From contig NC_085137.1 of the NCBI RefSeq assembly GCF_035046485.1, positions 443,490,334 through 443,554,333 on the forward strand: a stretch of DNA of 64,000 nt, read 5' to 3'. Positions 61,177 to 64,000 of this stretch are shown one piece after another. The notes beneath the pieces are model-generated. The model was not told where the DNA came from. It saw only the letters and a program-made list of their open reading frames with translations, and did no database searches. Every line of letters begins with the position of its first letter. Position 1 is the first letter of the stretch. Origin of the DNA: Aedes albopictus. Taxonomy: Eukaryota > Arthropoda > Insecta > Diptera > Culicidae. Both the position numbers and the translations under genes were made by a program.

Positions 61177-61436
61177 CTCCAGATAGCCTAGTGGTTAAGG
61201 CTATGGATCGTCAATCCGGTGACGACGGGTTTGATTCCCGTTCCGGTCTGGAAAATTTTCTCGACTCCCTGGGCATAGTGTATCATTGTACTTGCCACAC
61301 ACAATGTACAAATTCATGCGATGGCAGGCAAAGAAAGCCCTTCAATTAATAACTGTGGAAGTGCTCTAAGAACACCAAGTTGAAGAGAGGCAGGCCAAGT
61401 TCCAATTCGAACGTCGAGCCATAGAGAAGAAGAAGA
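61177..61436 (+). mobile_element. tRNA-derived SINE of Feilai type
   Basis: The head 61178-61253 is tRNA-like: acceptor tccaga/tctgga, D arm gcctagtggttaaggc, and T arm acggg-tttgatt-cccgt. The body includes ctgtggaagtgctctaagaa and ends in a gaagaagaaga tail. The 8-bp TSD agacaggt lies at 61169-61176 and 61437-61444. The head, body and GAA-type tail match my memory of the Aedes Feilai SINE; this name was not checked by search. Confidence 0.85.
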
Positions 61437-61444
61437 AGACAGGT

Positions 61445-63289
61445 GTACATAGTAGATTTCCAATTTTTTCATGAAATCATGTTCATTGCATTGTAACTGG
61501 ACTCGTAATAACATATTTATTTCAAGATTCAAATTGTAAGACAACTTAGGCATTACTGTTTAAAATTTAGGAAATGAAATACTCGATAACATAAAAAGTG
61601 TAAGTATAACTGTAGGACCTTTTACATGCCGTTACGTAAACAAAAATTTTCCCGACCAAGCCTACCATTAATTTCGCAATAAATTGTACACGAATAATAA
61701 TCCATCGACCTGTAACCGACGACGTTGACGCCGGCTGTGACGAATTGTTTCATAACCTTTCCCAATCTCGAACAGCGCCAAACGTTCGGAGCGACAGACC
61801 CACCAGCTGACACAGACAACAGACAACAGCACCAGCGAAGGTCTGTACCAACATACCTTACGTGGTATAGTTAAAGCCGAGAAGTAACCCACTCGAGTTG
61901 CCATAACGTGTGTACAACAACCAAAGATACCTACCTACATAATCGCATCGCAGCCCAACTTAACAAAAAACCTTTCTCTCCGCACAGCCCCAAAATCGAG
62001 CCCACCGACTGAAGAACCGGTTGGCTGTGGTGGCGTCGACGACGCGACGGTTTGAAAAGTAAGTCACCCACCCTCTCCGAAGCGGCTGCTGCTGCAACGG
62101 TTTTATTTTTGCATACCTTCACCACACAGATCCCGTCTGGGCTCGCTGTTCCACAATTTTAGCAGCTTCTGTAGCGCCACAACAGCAACCAAAAGGATTA
62201 CCGAACTGGATCTGAGTTCACCCCCGTTCATGTTTCAGATTATCTGGCTGCAGTGGTTCGGAGCAACTGATAATTACGAAATAAAATATCACAAAACAAA
62301 AGTATGAGATTTTCGTTATTGGGATAGTGGGGGTTCATTGCTTTTATAAATACCACACCAACTGTTCTAACAAAGATTTCGGCTTCGTCATGCCCTGGAG
62401 TGTCTGAGCCAACCTAACAAACTGTTAAATTATTGGAAGATTAGCACCATGAGTTAACTTGTTTTCTGTTTCACGTTTAACATGAATATAGGGTTTTCTC
62501 ATTATTTCAAGTATGCATCAGAAAATACTCAAAATATCAGTAAAGCAAACAAACTGACAGAATCTCATAAAAGGTAATCCCAATGATCTTAATATCTTAA
62601 TGTCATACATAGATTGGCTTACAAATCATTTTTTTTCTTATAGTGTTTAGTTTGAAGGTTTTCTAGTATTCTAAGTTGTACAACAATGTAAATAGGATTG
62701 TTATACCCCACAGGTGTCACGTAGTTCATTATTTAAGTATAACCTCATTCAAACGGCTAATGTGACTTTACCGAAGCTCCCCTTCAATCATTGCACCCAA
62801 TCTGCAATCCATCTTTCTCCCGCTGGCTGCAGATGGCACGCGGTGACTGTTACCATTCATCTGCTCCACCTACTGTCTGTCTGACTATGGTCACGTAACC
62901 AACGGTGGTTTTTGCGCTCGAACGTAACGTCTGGACGAACTACGCTCAGAGCAAGCTAGCTCTCCGACTTTCTTATGCTCAAATGCAGCACGATTCATGG
63001 GGGGCCTAGAGAAAGCCGGCTTTTTATAATCGTGGGGGGAAATAGCGTCTGCTTGGGTGATTGGGGAGCTGAGGGGGTAAGTAGCGTGCGGAATGAACAT
63101 AAACAGAGAATTAAATAACACACACTCTGTGAATATGAGGAACTCAACAGTAGGCAGAGAGAATGGTGTGCTTATGTGGTAGTAAAGTACTAAAAATGAA
63201 TGTGCTAAAAGTGTAGGGACATCCCTGTTGAATATTTCGATTAAATACGACGTAAGTACAGTTGTGATCATAATTTATTTTATCTATTT
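61445..63289. other. Non-repetitive DNA, no supported gene
   Basis: GC-rich stretches near 61680-62220 and 62820-63000 alternate with AT-rich DNA. Open frames on the minus strand (for example 62891-63271) are unrecognised, and nothing supports them as genes. Confidence 0.3.
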
Positions 63290-63440
63290 CTTCTTCTGCT
63301 TGATTGGAGCCCAGCAGGACATCGCTGAAGAGGCAGACCCAGAGGCTCATGGCGGCATAGCCTCAACAACGAAATAGAGCAAGTCGACAGAAATTTGACT
63401 TGGCCACATGTCAAGGCGGATGGCGAGCAATTCCATTCCA
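63290..63440 (+). pseudogene. LINE C-terminal tail remnant
   Basis: In plus sense this encodes RGRPRGSWRHSLNNEIEQVD followed by a RNLTWPHVKA-like stretch, the same C-terminal segment as in the minus-strand fragment at 42218-42466. The motif RGRPR-W near the C-terminus is common to RTE-like LINE ORFs. No RT is present and the frame ends soon after. Confidence 0.75.
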
Positions 63441-63514
63441 TTACGTTAAGTTTCTGGACCGAGCGGGAATCCAACCAGTCCTTCTCATCATGGCCATACT
63501 AAAGGGATAGGAGC

Positions 63515-63655
63515 TTTTTAAGGGCGTTTGACGAGTTTTGTAGGCGTTTCAATGCAGAAGTTTCAGGGACAATTCAGAGGTCTCAGGAGCCTTTAAGGGG
63601 TGTTACAATAAGTTTCAGGAGCGTTTCAATGCATTTCAGAAAGAAATTAAACCCC
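63515..63655. repeat. Class III minisatellite, inverted
   Basis: Reads gcgtttcaatgc and tttcaggggcg-type units, the reverse complement of the class III core. A further piece lies at 63965-64000. Confidence 0.6.
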
Positions 63656-64000
63656 TGAGTTAAGAACGCTTCGGTGACGTTTGATAGCACAGATGTAAAG
63701 TAGTGTAGTGGCAAAGCTGAAGACCGTGAATCTCAAGATCCTGGTATTGAATATTGGTGTTGCGGGGGTACACTTTTTTATTTTGAAATCAAAACATTTT
63801 CAAAAATGGATTGAAGTGCACTTCCAGTAAAACTGAAGAGGCATTGGATGTTCATTTTCGAATGATAATTAGATGGTAACAAACTGTTTGGACAGTAGTG
63901 CGAATTCAAGTTCCAATCTGTTCATATCAGAGTGCAGATTTTTTACCGTGTAGGATTAGGATGATTTTTCATTTCAAGAACGCTCCAAGGGTTTTCATGG
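63656..64000. other. Unassigned end of window
   Basis: A weak tRNA-like stretch (tagtgtagtggcaaagctga with a poor B box) lies near 63690-63765 and could be a decayed SINE head. Otherwise only the class III piece at the very end is seen. Confidence 0.25.

Noticed and set aside
62891..63271. Minus-strand 126-codon frame as a host gene
   Set aside because: Hydrophobic and low-information peptide, no recognised family, and no splice or start context.

Overview
The window looks like intergenic or intronic DNA from a mosquito of the Aedes type. This is inferred from three things: a tRNA-derived SINE of Feilai type, several RTE-like LINEs whose C-terminal domain ends in the motif series YGHETWT / RARW, and a dense nest of small TIR elements. 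I recognise no host protein-coding gene. Every long open frame is either a piece of a retrotransposon or a by-product of a tandem repeat.

Layout. 1-3198: a degenerate plus-strand RTE-like LINE cut by two small DNA elements. 3199-6317: mostly unassigned DNA with one tRNA-like sequence. 6318-9499: a minus-strand LINE (copy A) carrying a second, 5'-truncated LINE. 9500-10860: 12-bp minisatellite. 10932-11365: a SINE with a perfect target-site duplication (TSD). 12192-16253: a hAT-type MITE abutting LINE copy B, which is nearly intact but split by a 1.2-kb hAT element that itself holds a foldback element. 16680-21300: a long 12-bp array. 21300-23450: non-repetitive. 23455-25620: a CCCCTGAAAC-type array with one MITE and one SINE. 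25850-29440: AT-rich 12-bp array. 29445-32337: a giant GTAA microsatellite split by a TIR element. 32347-36545: LINE remnants and a TA-flanked element. 36750-39190: a 23-bp array. 39190-42200: AT-rich DNA with one TIR element. 42210-43145: an internally deleted LINE. 43456-47838: nested MITEs. 47985-60720: arrays interrupted by a TIR-bounded 2.2-kb element, a MITE and a poly(A)-tailed retrocopy. 60824-61436: tRNA-like foldback and SINE. 61445-64000: mostly non-repetitive, with a LINE tail and array remnants.

What stands out: (1) a 336-bp MITE family with 7-bp TSDs, present in several nested copies; (2) three classes of degenerate minisatellite making up about a quarter to a third of the window, one of which exists as two long homologous blocks, one block bounded by terminal inverted repeats; (3) a 1.29-kb poly(A)-tailed insertion with a 19-bp TSD and no recognisable coding content. 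Most insertions are supported by exact TSDs that can be read directly, so much of the order of events can be reconstructed. Family names rest on memory of motifs, not on a search.
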